Positions 20,608-30,303 of a stretch of DNA of 64,000 nt are shown one piece after another (the first letter of the stretch is position 1; each line of letters starts with the position of its first letter). The notes under the pieces are model-generated. The model made no database searches. It worked only from the letters and a program-made list of their open reading frames with translations, and was not told the DNA's origin. Location: the NCBI RefSeq assembly GCF_905147045.1, contig NC_065917.1, positions 4,604,501 to 4,668,500 on the forward strand, written 5' to 3'. The DNA is from Nymphalis io (lineage: Eukaryota; Arthropoda; Insecta; Lepidoptera; Nymphalidae). Made by a program: the position numbers and the translations under genes.

Positions 20608-23600
20608 AGGCGGCAACGCGTGACTGTAATAGTGTAGCTGGTGGCCGCGTTTTCATAACGGACTGTAAGACTAAAGTGCAGTATTTAATAGATACAGGTT
20701 CTGACCTTTGTGTATATCCACATAATTATATTCGAGATAGGAAGTGTATAAAGACAGACTATCAGCTGTTCGCAGCCAATGGGTCCACAATAAATACTTT
20801 CGGCTGGGTGAACCTTTCCTTAGACTTTGGACTCAGGCGTGCTTTTACGTGGCGTTTTGTCATAGCTGACGTCACTAAACCTATTATAGGCATAGACTTT
20901 TTATCGCATTATAATTTGCTTGTGGACGCTAGACACCATCGCTTAATAGACAATATTACTTCACTAAGTGCTCTTGCTAAACCTGCATCACATGTTGTGT
21001 GCCAAATTAAATCTTTTACAGGTACTTCGCGATACCATGACCTGTTTTCACAGTTTCCGGATCTCACTAGACCCGCTGGAGACCTGTCTCCGCGTGAGGT
21101 CAAGCACAACACACTCCACTACATACGCACGACTTCCGGACCTCCTGTATACAGCCGTCCTCGTCGTTTAGCACCGGATAGACTCCGGATTGCTATCAAG
21201 GAGTTTGAGGATATGGTAAGAGCAGGTATCGCAAGGCGATCCGATAGCCCGTGGTCGTCCCCGTTACATCTCGTGCCAAAGAAAAACAATGAGTGGCGGC
21301 CATGCGGAGATTACCGTGCACTTAACGCGCGCACAATACCTGATCGATACCCAGTCCGCCATATAGGTGATATAGCGCATAATCTTGCCGGCTGCACAGT
21401 GTTTAGTAAAATTGACCTAATCCGGGCGTATAATCAGATCCCAGTCAACATTGCTGATATACCTAAGACTGCTATAACTACCCCGTTCGGAATGTTTGAG
21501 TTTCCATATATGAGTTTTGGTCTACGCAATGCTGCTCAAACATTCCAACGCTTTATAGATGAGATACTCAAAGGTTTAGACTTCTGTTTTCCTTATATTG
21601 ATGACATCCTTGTGGCCTCTCAGGACGAGACGCAGCACCGTGAACACCTGAAGCAAATCTTTCAGCGTTTACAGGACCACGGTGTCGTGATCAACGCTTC
21701 GAAATCCGTATTAGGGGAGCCACAGGTGGAGTTTCTGGGGTACGTCGTCTCTGCAGAAGGTACGAAGCCGCATCCTCAAAAGGTGGAAGCCATACAAAAA
21801 TTCTCGCAACCCAAGACCATCAGGGAACTACGAAGATTTCTGGGTATGACAAATTTTTACCGCCGTTTTGTTCCTAGCGCAGCAAGGATACAAGCCCCAT
21901 TGCACGAGCTACTGTCTGGTCCAGCTATCAAAGCCAGTACACCTATTGTTTGGTCAAACGAGCTTCAGAAGGCATTCGAAGCGTGTAAGGCAAGTCTAGC
22001 TCAAGCCACACTTTTAGCACACCCGCATCCAACAGCTGAATTAACTCTGTGGACAGATGCTTCAGACAACGCGATCGGCGCTGTACTACAGCAGGAAATA
22101 GACTCCGTGTGGCAACCGCTTGCTTTCTTCTCCAAAAAGCTCAGTAGATCACAGCGAAAATATAGTCCATTCGACAGAGAACTACTAGCGATCTACGAAG
22201 GCGTTAAACATTTCCGTCATATGGTAGAAGGGAAAGACTTCACCATATATACCGATCACAAACCAATAGTATCGGCGTTCAGAAAGGCCTCAGAGAATTG
22301 CTCACCACGCCAATTTCGGTATTTTGATTTTGTGTCGCAATTCACAACTAATATTAAATATGTCGCAGGTGAAGACAACGTGGTAGCCGATGCTCTCTCA
22401 CGCACGGATGCAATTACCACCGCCATCGACTTGGACGCATTAGCTTTATCGCAAGCGAATGACGACGAGCTCCAAGGAATTTTAAGAAGCAATACTTCTT
22501 GTCTGGACCTCCAGAGATTAGACATTTCTGGTTCCGGTAAGACGATTTACTGCGATATGTCCTGCTTATCACCACGTCCTTATCTGACTCCAGAATTCCG
22601 CCGACAAGCGTTCGACTGCTTTCACGGATTGAGTCACCCAGGTGTTAAAGCAACAACCAGACTGGTCACGCAAAACTACGTGTGGCCTAATATTAAAAAG
22701 GACTGTGCCGAGTGGACTCGTAACTGTCTGTCATGTCAACGCTCGAAAGTTTCCAGACACACTCGATCTCCTGTACAGCATTTTGTTCCTCCGTCGAACA
22801 GATTCAGCCATGTACACATTGATCTAATCGGACCTCTGCCAGCCTCACAAGAGTATAAGTATTGTCTTACAGCCGTGGACAGATTCACTCGTTGGCCAGA
22901 GGTAATACCACTCTCCGACATCAAAGCTGACACAGTGGCAAATGCTTTTGTTGCTGGTTGGATTTCACGTTTTGGCTGTCCCGAGAAGATAACAACGGAT
23001 CGAGGAAAACAATTTGAGGCATTTTTATTTAAGGAACTTTCGAAGCTGATAGGTGTCAATCATATACAGACCACAGCATACCATCCCGCTGCGAATGGAA
23101 TGGTCGAACGGTTCCATCGGCAACTCAAGGCGGCGATAATGTGCCACAATGACGAAAACTGGGTTGAAGTACTTCCGCTAGTTCTTTTAGGAATTCGTTC
23201 AGCATGGAAGGAGGACATAAGAACGTCATCAGCTGAACTAGTGTATGGAGAGCCCTTACGATTACCTGGCACATTTTTCAACAACTGTCCCACTGAAATC
23301 GTGGATTGCACAGATTTTCTCGCACGACTACGAGAAAACATTCGGAAACTTAAACCTACACCAGTTGTTCACCATGGCAGAACTCCTGTTTTCATCAGCA
23401 AGGACTTGCGATCTGCTCTACAAGTTTTTATACGGCAAGATTTCGTTCGCAAGCCTTTACAGGCACCGTACGCTGGACCATATACCGTCATCGAACGAGG
23501 AGACAAATTCTTCAAGATCGACATTCGGGGGAAACCTACCACCGTTTCGATAGACAGATTAAAACCAGCGTACATACTGAGTGACCAAGCGCCGCGCACG

Positions 23601-23786
23601 GAAGTTGGGATGAAACAGATAGAGGATACAGTTAGAAGTAATGAAGATCGCCGTACTCGATCAGGTCGAAGAGTACGTTTTCCCGACGTTTTTTCGACCT
23701 TAACGGTCTCCGGGGGGGCTGATGTAGCGTTGAATAAACGCATTACTCGCTTCATGCATAGTTGGTTAAAGCACCGCTATGCGTGA
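20583..23786 (+). CDS. pol: Pol polyprotein (PR-RT-RNaseH-IN) of CsRn1-clade element
   Basis: Frame is open from before 20517 to the stop at 23784-23786; translation should enter by -1 frameshift at 20583. Order: protease YLIDTGSDLCVYP (about 20685), RT with FSKIDLIRAYNQIP and catalytic YIDD (21594-21605), RNase H LWTDASDNAIG and YTDHKP, and integrase with a zinc-binding FHGLSH...CLSCQR. The integrase catalytic residues are in HVHIDLIGPL (D), ITTDRGKQFE (D) and NGMVERFHRQ (E). All key residues are present and no stop interrupts. The C-terminal 20 codons run into the 3' LTR (from 23723). There is no env. Confidence 0.95.
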   Translation, partial: GKRTKQSVKAATRDCNSVAGGRVFITDCKTKVQYLIDTGSDLCVYPHNYIRDRKCIKTDYQLFAANGSTINTFGWVNLSLDFGLRRAFTWRFVIADVTKPIIGIDFLSHYNLLVDARHHRLIDNITSLSALAKPASHVVCQIKSFTGTSRYHDLFSQFPDLTRPAGDLSPREVKHNTLHYIRTTSGPPVYSRPRRLAPDRLRIAIKEFEDMVRAGIARRSDSPWSSPLHLVPKKNNEWRPCGDYRALNARTIPDRYPVRHIGDIAHNLAGCTVFSKIDLIRAYNQIPVNIADIPKTAITTPFGMFEFPYMSFGLRNAAQTFQRFIDEILKGLDFCFPYIDDILVASQDETQHREHLKQIFQRLQDHGVVINASKSVLGEPQVEFLGYVVSAEGTKPHPQKVEAIQKFSQPKTIRELRRFLGMTNFYRRFVPSAARIQAPLHELLSGPAIKASTPIVWSNELQKAFEACKASLAQATLLAHPHPTAELTLWTDASDNAIGAVLQQEIDSVWQPLAFFSKKLSRSQRKYSPFDRELLAIYEGVKHFRHMVEGKDFTIYTDHKPIVSAFRKASENCSPRQFRYFDFVSQFTTNIKYVAGEDNVVADALSRTDAITTAIDLDALALSQANDDELQGILRSNTSCLDLQRLDISGSGKTIYCDMSCLSPRPYLTPEFRRQAFDCFHGLSHPGVKATTRLVTQNYVWPNIKKDCAEWTRNCLSCQRSKVSRHTRSPVQHFVPPSNRFSHVHIDLIGPLPASQEYKYCLTAVDRFTRWPEVIPLSDIKADTVANAFVAGWISRFGCPEKITTDRGKQFEAFLFKELSKLIGVNHIQTTAYHPAANGMVERFHRQLKAAIMCHNDENWVEVLPLVLLGIRSAWKEDIRTSSAELVYGEPLRLPGTFFNNCPTEIVDCTDFLARLRENIRKLKPTPVVHHGRTPVFISKDLRSALQVFIRQDFVRKPLQAPYAGPYTVIERGDKFFKIDIRGKPTTVSIDRLKPAYILSDQAPRTEVGMKQIEDTVRSNEDRRTRSGRRVRFPDVFSTLTVSGGADVALNKRITRFMHSWLKHRYA

Positions 23787-24117
23787 CGTCACTGCCGAGC
23801 TGATGCGCTCGGGCGCGCCTCGGGACCGTCGTGCAACATCGATTTTACCCCGCTCGCCAGTCGTTTTCCGATACCGACGCCGTGAGCCGCGCGCGCACCG
23901 TTCGATACTCATTGCTATACAACGCTTTTACGTATTACGCTTTATTCCTCTCATATTTCTTAGTTGTTCTATTTTCATACTTAAACGCTATCACTGTACC
24001 TTCGCTATATCTTTCTTGTGAACCCCTTCTGTGCTTGTGACAATATATGTGTGTAAAAACTATATAGTTTGATTTATCGCTGCTTAACTTTTCCTATGAT
24101 AGTTAAATACAACTATA
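23723..24117 (+). repeat. 3' LTR of CsRn1-clade element
   Basis: 395 bp, one mismatch to the 5' LTR. Preceded by the short purine-rich tract cgggggggctga (23711-23722), the likely plus-strand primer. Confidence 0.95.
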
Positions 24118-24371
24118 TCACTTTTATACACAAACAACAACACTTAACGACATTTAAATATTTTTATGAATTATAAATTATAAATTACGGAGACAACTTT
24201 GGCTTGTCAACTACCCGCGAATGGGGACGTTAAGGAAAATACACAGTAAAATAATCAACGCAATGTATTTATTAATTAAAACTATATATCACAACACTTT
24301 AGTTACTTATTAAACTATCATTTGGCATAGAATTTGGTGATGTAAATAATCATATGACCATATAATCATAT

Positions 24372-24574
24372 TTTGATAATAGAAAATATTTTATTTTAGA
24401 TATAAAAATGGTACACAGACTTAACTAAGTCTCATGATTATCAGATTCCCATGGACCAGTTGGACCAGTTGGACCAGTTGGACCAGTTGGTCCATGGGAA
24501 TCTGATAATCATGAGACTTAGTTAAGTCTGTGTACCATTTTTATATCTAAAATAAAATATTTTCTATTATCAAA
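24372..24574. repeat. 203-bp hairpin H, left copy
   Basis: Perfect-looking 87-bp inverted repeat (24372-24458 with 24488-24574) around a loop made of ttggaccag units, four in all. The right-arm copy has three units. The flank tataatcatatgaccatata is shared by all copies. Confidence 0.95.
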
Positions 24575-24595
24575 TGAACAAGAACGATCCTTCAG

Positions 24596-25692
24596 TTAAT
24601 TATATATTATAACAATGGGGACAACGGTTGCGGCCATAATGGGGACACTCCTTCCCACTACTATCTTAATACATACACAGGTACACATTGTATCCAATGA
24701 ATTCCATATGACATTAGCTGACTCGTGTTGAATTTTCTTTGTGGCGAATAAAGACCGCATCACAGCATTGCAATTATAACGCCGAACTAAGTCATTCAAA
24801 GCTTCCTAATAATTTGCATCAGCCGTTGAGAAATTACTCTGCAGATTTAACGCTTCTCCACTCAAATTGCACTTAAATCGTGTGGCTGGCCACCACCACG
24901 ATTGGGTCTCCTGCAGGAGCGAGAAATTTGAGGGGTGAGTTTCTACGTCCTTTCGCTACAACCGGGCCTAAGAAAACACTCACAGTGCTGTACGCAGCTA
25001 TGTACCACCCCGACATTCTCCCTTTGATGATTTGGGATGTGTCGTTGTTGTATAGGGCCGCTTCGGCTTCATTGAGATCCACCTCCAGCAGTTTTTCATT
25101 GCCTCGTTGGTAGGTCTGCATGATATTTTTGCAGGTGGCTAAGTGAACTTCACGGGTCGCTGTCACTATAGCCTAGAACTCTAGGAATGCATTCACTGTG
25201 TGGTATCGCGGGTTTGACGCCGGTCTTCGCTTAAGTGGTGTGATTTGTCCCCAGTCAGCCCTCGTCGAACCGGTGCGAGACGTTTTGGGTTTTCTTTGGT
25301 CTTCTGACCTTAGGAATTCCCTCATCGCCGTCGCCTGTCGGTCCGCAGAGGGAATAGGATACTGGGAAAATTTGGCGCAATTTAAACTCCTTGTTTTGTT
25401 TGTAGCGAACTGCTATGTCACCTTTTTCAGCGCCGACTTTCATGGCATCCACGCTTATCCGGCGTGGCATGTTGTTCCTGTCCTCCTCGCCGAGTTTCGA
25501 GAGCTGTGTGCATGCCGGTGCAAAAGGAGGTATCCGCACCCCACTCGAAGAGTGCAACCACTTTCTTTCTTGCATGGTAAGCGCGTCGATGGTGGCGCCC
25601 TTTATTCTCACTTTTGAAGTGCTCCCTTTGATCAGCAAGGCTAGTCCAGGCGACACCGTCACGCGGTCCGAGCCGTCTGGGTGACAGAAGCT
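24596..25692 (-). pseudogene. Decayed ORF family of unknown origin, left arm
   Basis: Minus-strand coding in three pieces separated by one frame change and stops: about 145 codons from 25692 to 25255 (KGSTSKVRIKGATIDALTMQ, RQIFPVSYSLCGPTGDGDEG), about 97 codons at 24873-25166 (HLATCKNIMQTYQRGNEKLL, GWYIAAYSTVSVFLGPVVAK) and 67 codons at 24596-24799. The pieces read as one protein of about 350 residues. I recognise no domain; it looks more like a virus-derived than a transposase gene, but that is a guess. The Harbinger element is inserted at its upstream end after TAA (25692-25694). Fragment also at 8307-8590. Confidence 0.5.
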
Positions 25693-25710
25693 AAGAGCGG
25701 ACGTACACGG

Positions 25711-25828
25711 ACTGCTCGAGCAGTTAACGATTGAGCGACGTACACTGACCGCTCGAGCGGTCGGCGTTGACTGCTTGAGCAATCGGTTGTTGACTGCTCG
25801 AGCTGTCGCTACTAACCGCTCAAGCAGT
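25711..25828. promoter_or_regulatory. Array of five 14-bp palindromes before the Harbinger transposase
   Basis: RCYGCTYRAGCRRT-type palindromes start at 25711, 25748, 25770, 25793 and 25815; the best are ACTGCTCGAGCAGT and ACCGCTCGAGCGGT. The last four are 22-23 bp apart, and the array ends at the transposase reading frame. Likely transposase or Myb/MADF-protein binding sites; same array at 33903-34020. Confidence 0.7.
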
Positions 25829-25851
25829 TGAATTTCTACCGCAGTCTAGTC

Positions 25852-27565
25852 ATGGATTCTGACGAGGAAGCACTGCTTTTGCTGCTTCTGCTCAAGCGGA
25901 GACGACGGCGGCGACGTCAAAAGAGAAAATTTTGGGTTCATCCAATTTTGGAATTAAGAGAACAACATGGACAATTCCATCATTTGTTTATGGAACTTAG
26001 AAGTGATGAAGAAAAATTTTTCAACTATTATAGGATGTCAGTGTCTTCGTTTGATGAAATGAATAATATACTAAGGTCTAAAATTAAACGTGAAGACACA
26101 ATCATGAAGAGAAGTATCCAAGCAGAAGAAAGACTAGCAGTAACATTGAGGTTCGAAAAATAAATAACAATTATTTAAATTTTTATTCATTAAAAAAATT
26201 GGAAATTAAATCATCAGACATTACTGAAGATGATGAAAGGTCTTCAAATTGAGAGTTTTGGTCATCAGCCGCTGATGTAGAGGGGCCAGTCGCTAATTTA
26301 GAGGGGCCAGTCGCTGATGCAGAGGTAGAGAGGCCAGTATTATAACCATATTGTCCACGGTAATCATTAAAAGGTGAATACTGTGATGAATATCCCCTGT
26401 CACCGTAACTCGCAGGATATGTGTGATTTGTGATCGCTTTAAAGTGTTTAATTACGTTAAGTATTTCTGTCTTAGCATCTAATTTATACTGCTCATTAAT
26501 TTTTTTAAACTCGCCAACTAATGACAGAAAGAACAATTTATCTTCATCTTCATTAAAAATGCGCGAATTCTTTTTTTTTTTTTTTTTTTCATCGAATTTT
26601 TCATCGAAGCGTTTAGCTAATTTTTCAATTAAGATGTTCTCATCTGTGATTGTAGTATTTAATTTTCTTTTGTTTCTTTCTTTGTTTATTTGATTTTGAC
26701 GATTTTCACTTTCTTCAGACGTAATTTCAGCGTGCTCACTTTCTTCTAAACTGTTTGTTTTATCGGGTCTATCTTCTATTATTACCTTTAAAAAAGACAT
26801 CTGTTGATAATATGCTATATGGTTTTATTTTTTTAGCATATCTGGTGTACCCATCTCTTAATGTCTTCCATTTTTTCTGTATTAACATGGCTGTAACAGC
26901 AAAAAAAAAATTATTGGTACAATTTATTGATTTAAAAATATGTTTTTACAGGTATTTGGCAACTGGATGTACATTTATGGATTTGCAATATAGTTTTAGA
27001 ATAGCATCAACAACAATTGGTAAGATAGTGAGGGATGTTTGCAGAAATATATGGATACATATGAAGGATATGTGTATGGAACAACTAACTGAAGATAAAT
27101 GGAAAGACATAATAAATGATTTCAAAAATACTTCTAAGTTTCCGAACTGCCTTGGCACCGTTGACGGCAAACATATTAGAATAATACAACCCGCGCAAAG
27201 TGGATCGTCATATTATAACTATAAAAATTATTTTTCGATAATACTTCTAGCAGTATGTGATAGTAATTATATGTTCACTTTCGTGGATATAGGCTCGTAT
27301 GGTAGGCACGCTGACTCGACTATTTTCGAAGAGAGTTGTCTATATAAATTGTTACAAGAAAAAAAGTTAAATATACCTCCACCTTCTGCAATATCGCATA
27401 ATGGACCTTTATTACCGAATGTGTTTATTGGAGATGAAGCATTCAGCTTGCAGGAAAATTTAATGCGTCCATATGGTGGCAAGATTTTACCAGAGAAAAA
27501 AAAAATTTTAACTATCGGTTATCACGTGCTAGGCGATATATTGAATGCACGGTACAGAAAGCTAT
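25852..27565 (+). pseudogene. Harbinger transposase (HARBI1-like), two exons, left arm
   Basis: Exon 1 from ATG near 25828 or 25852 to 26150 (EALLLLLLLKRRRRRRRQ, MSVSSFDEMNNILRSKI, ERLAVTL). The intron 26151-26951 is GT...TTTTTACAG. Exon 2 continues RYLATGCTFMDLQYSF with DDE residues in NCLGTVDGKHIRI, DIGSYGRHADSTIF and FIGDEAFSL. The frame is lost in an A-run at about 27497; the next frame reads FNYRLSRARRYIEC, the conserved C-terminal block, then stops being Harbinger. So it is frameshifted and truncated. Cuts at TWA sites together with a Myb-like partner in known relatives. Confidence 0.85.
26183..26880 (-). CDS. MADF/BESS accessory protein, antisense inside the transposase intron, left arm
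   Basis: 205-codon reading 26183-26800 with an acidic N-terminus, a lysine-rich coil and a BESS motif (DEDKLFFLSLVGEFKKINEQ ... AKTEILNVIKHFK). It ends ISNFFNE. Just upstream, in another frame, KKWKTLRDGYTRYAKKIK is the end of a MADF domain, and ttatcaacag before ATG at 26800 could be a splice acceptor, so the gene may be multi-exon. PIF/Harbinger elements normally encode a Myb/MADF-type partner that escorts the transposase; here it lies opposite and inside the intron. Confidence 0.65.
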
Positions 27566-27785
27566 GGTACGTTACCTCAGCTTAGCTGACTTCACTGATA
27601 TCTTCTTGATTACTTATTCATGACCTCCAAACAATCATTAATCCTTTATACTTCGAGCGAAGCCACGGGAAAAGGCTAGTACTAAATAAAATCACAGACT
27701 TCGCCAAGGCTACTCAGTTTATTATACTATCTTTTTCAAACACATGATGTAAAAACAACAACAAAGCACAAGCACGAGCAAGCAA
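27566..27785. repeat. Short repeat and filler between Harbinger and pogo pieces
   Basis: 27566-27640 matches 57545-57610 (ggtacgttacc, gatatctt, gattactta). 27641-27755 has the cgaagccacgggaaaaggctagt tail typical of insect non-LTR elements. 27756-27785 is a 30-bp filler unique to the left arm at the T/M junction. Confidence 0.6.
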
Positions 27786-28300
27786 GCAATTGCATGCAAC
27801 ACACACCGAAACACTGTTATTTCAAACCAGAAATTGATTTAAAATTATTAGACTATTACAACCCGGTCAAATAGGTGGCATCGACTTACACGGGGAAAGT
27901 TGATTTGACTTTATCTAATATCAGAAAGAGAAAACTTGGTAAAAAAATTACTCATAATAAAAAAAGATTATTAGAAGGAGAGACTGATGAAGGCAGCGAT
28001 GATGAGTATTCATTAAGAGAGTCTCTAAGAAAGCGATACAGTAAAGGAATTAGAAACGCATAATTTAGAAATAACAACACAAGTTCTTCAGAAAATATGG
28101 AAGAGAAACAAATTAACAGTTCCCTTTTCGTTAGATTTAGAGGACACAAAACGAATAAGTTTTATGTTGGGAAGATTTTAGAGTTAACGGAAAATTCGGG
28201 AATGCTAGATAAATTTATGAGAAGAAGGAATATTCATAAGGACATTCTGATGACTCGGAATTTAACAATAAGTTCAAAACTAACATAATGAAACATTGAA
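27786..28300 (+). pseudogene. Pogo-like transposase C-terminal tail, left arm
   Basis: Readings CNMQHTPKHCYF-like start, KRKLGKKITHNKKRLLEGE with acidic GSDDEYS (27875-28063), and SSLFVRFRGHKTNKFYVGKI (28097-28288), a small beta-type domain seen at the end of some pogo-like transposases. The right-arm copy continues upstream into recognisable DDE_1 sequence (36573-37236); here it is cut at 27786. Confidence 0.6.
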
Positions 28301-28718
28301 CCTTTGTTCAACTTGTTATCATAAATTATTCATAATATGTATTCGTACTTACGTATTAACGATTTTTTTCAAATTCTCAAGAAAAAAAATTCAGGTGGAT
28401 GTTGCTGGTTTTGCTGATATCATTATAAAAACTGGGTTTGAAAGTGTAAAACACGATATTTGTTTCCAACCTCAAACCGTGTTGAAAGAAAAAAAAATAG
28501 TTTTAGCACAACACGTAAGAAATGTTGAAGAGCTACGAAAGAATGGCAATCAGACTTGTGTCGCGAGCGAGCGAGCGAAAGATATACATCGTACTGAAAG
28601 AGCGAGTATATCAGTAGCTCACCATTTCCTAAACTATTATCTTTATATCCTAGTAATAAGATTTAATTCAGTTAAAGTCAGAGCGAGAGCGAATTGCGAG
28701 CGATACAGAAATAGATAA
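28296..28718 (+). other. 140-codon reading of unknown function, left arm
   Basis: Contains FADIIIKTGFESVKHDICFQ and RNVEELRKNG, then runs into gagcgagcga repeats. The first half may be part of the pogo-like tail. I would not call it a gene without expression data. Mirror at 35640-36062. Confidence 0.3.
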
Positions 28719-28930
28719 ATATGCGAGTATATCAGTAGCTCACCATTTTCTAAACTATGTCTTAATATCTTAGTAATAAGACTGAATTCAGATTAACTCA
28801 GAGCGAGAGCTAAAGAGCGAGTATATCAGTAGCTCACTATTTCCTAAACTATGTCATTACATCCTAGTAACAAGATTCAATTCAGATTAACTCAAAGCGA
28901 GAGCGAGTAGTGAGCGATACAGATTAGAAA
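28556..28930. repeat. Three-copy tandem repeat with gcgagc boxes, left arm
   Basis: The unit opening gcgagtatatcagtagctc starts at 28602, 28723 and 28817 (spacing 121 and 94 bp). Each unit has a gagcgagagc box at its far end. Preceded by (gagc)n at 28564-28578. Mirror at 35440-35800. Confidence 0.85.
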
Positions 28931-29007
28931 TCGTACCAAGAAAAGCAAATTGTCTATATTGGGCGCTAGTGTTGAGTGTATATAATCATATGACCATATA
29001 ATCATAT

Positions 29008-29125
29008 TTTGATAATAGAAAATATTTTATTTTAGATATAAAAATGGTACACAGACTTAACTAAGTCTCATGATTATCAGATTCCCATGGACCAGTTGGA
29101 CCAGTTGGACCAGTTGGACCAGTTG
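29008..29125. repeat. Half of hairpin H
   Basis: Identical to the left stem and four loop units of 24372-24484, ending inside the ttggaccag repeats where block C begins. A breakpoint exactly in the hairpin loop. Confidence 0.9.
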
Positions 29126-29640
29126 TAAAAAATAATTTTACTTGTAACATAATTGTTACATACAATTGAAACAAAAAATAAGGCAATTAAGAGCAAATTT
29201 TGTCCATTGTACTTGACATATATTTTAATAAGCTGCTTAAAGGCTTACATAATATAGAAAAAGTATATAATGTAGGTAAAAGCAGTTACATAACAGTTTT
29301 GATTAATGTTTACAAAAGCGGTCATTTGACCATTCTGGTAGGTTTAGTGTTAATTTTTTTTAAAGAAAACTTTCAATGTTATGACACTTGTAGCATATTA
29401 ATATAAAATTATAAATACATCAGCCTAGTTTTCACTATGGAGTGGTGAGAGTGGGTGGAGTCGGCGTCAATCAATGCGGTTCTTTGACATAATTTGATCC
29501 TAACCTATTTTATTTGTTATCTGTCCTAATAGGTACTGAAAAATAAAACAAAATAAATATTAACCAATAATTTATTAGTCTATTTTATAAACATATTTTA
29601 TTGCTCTTGTTAATTCTATAAAAACGTCTTGACGTGCTAT
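29126..29640. other. Block C, non-coding part, left arm
   Basis: AT-rich, mirrored at 31180-31691. A 68-codon reading at 29200-29406 is present in both arms with one residue changed but has no recognisable features. Confidence 0.6.
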
Positions 29641-30150
29641 TTTTTTTTTGTTAATTTAACTTTTCTTTGCCAAGAATATTCAATTACTGACTAGCAGTAA
29701 AATTTCCTTTATATCCATCTGTTCTGAACATGACTTATAAGTTTCACCAGTGGCTTTCTATTCTCTGTATTTGTGTCTAGTTTGGTGTGCAAAATTTATT
29801 TTTTGGGTCGCTGTGGTTTACTTTTTTATGGATATATCCATTTTGATGTAGGCGATCTAATGGTCTCCAATAATGGCTACCTCCACATGTTTTTTGATTA
29901 GTGGTACCAACATTCCTCTATCATATTTTCTTTTTCCAAATATAGATTCATCTATTTGTACTATTTTTCCTGGCCCACCAATCTTGCCGTGACATAGGTC
30001 TCCTATGATACATTCACATTTTTTCAGTAGGAAGGAGTCTATGCTCTTCAGCAAATGCAATGCACTGAGCTGGGGTGTTGAGCTGGGTTATGATTTTATA
30101 CATATTCCATTGTGACCTTAAACAAGCAAAAGTGTTTGTATTAGAAATCT
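29640..30150 (-). pseudogene. Merlin transposase relic, left arm
   Basis: Minus-strand readings: TPAQCIAFAEEHRLLPTEK, GKIGGPGKIVQIDESIFGKR then KYDRGMLV, and WRPLDRLHQNGYIHKKVNHS. This is the ISXO2/IS1016-like DDE domain of Merlin elements, with the first Asp in QIDES and the NHS block near the end. Two or more frame changes and stops. Merlin cut-and-paste elements make 8-9 bp duplications; no ends found here. Confidence 0.75.
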
Positions 30151-30303
30151 AATTATTACTTTACTCGTCAGCTTTTTCTGTGAAATTTACATATATGGCT
30201 ACTGGCTATAAGATAACCGTGAACCAACTTTATTTCCTCAGAATATTTTTGGACTCTGTCCAAACAACCCAGAAGCTCGAGGTTCCGTGTCACCCACGCT
30301 GCT

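Larger units (their letters stand above)
19339..24117 (+). mobile_element. Complete CsRn1/Kabuki-clade Ty3/Gypsy retrotransposon
   Basis: 4.78-kb unit: two 395-bp LTRs, tRNA-Trp-like primer site, gag, pol in the -1 frame, short purine tract. Clade call: a Gag CHCC-like finger (C-W-Y-H ... K-C-R-S-P-C) and a TGGTGACCC primer site are the published marks of CsRn1-like elements. One LTR difference and uninterrupted ORFs point to a recent, possibly still competent copy. Flanking four bases are CCAC and TCAC, an imperfect 4-bp duplication. Confidence 0.9.
25695..27565 (+). mobile_element. PIF/Harbinger element, left arm copy, 3'-truncated
   Basis: Begins GAGCGGACGTACACGG immediately after a TAA that fits the 3-bp TWA target duplication of PIF/Harbinger. 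Carries a palindrome array, a two-exon transposase on the plus strand and an antisense MADF/BESS ORF. The right terminal repeat is missing: from about 27565 the sequence is another repeat (ggtacgttacc...) also found at 57545-57610. Confidence 0.65.

Noticed and set aside
25198..25617. 139-codon plus-strand reading in both palindrome arms
   Set aside because: Opposite strand to the better supported unknown ORF; conserved only because the arms are copies.
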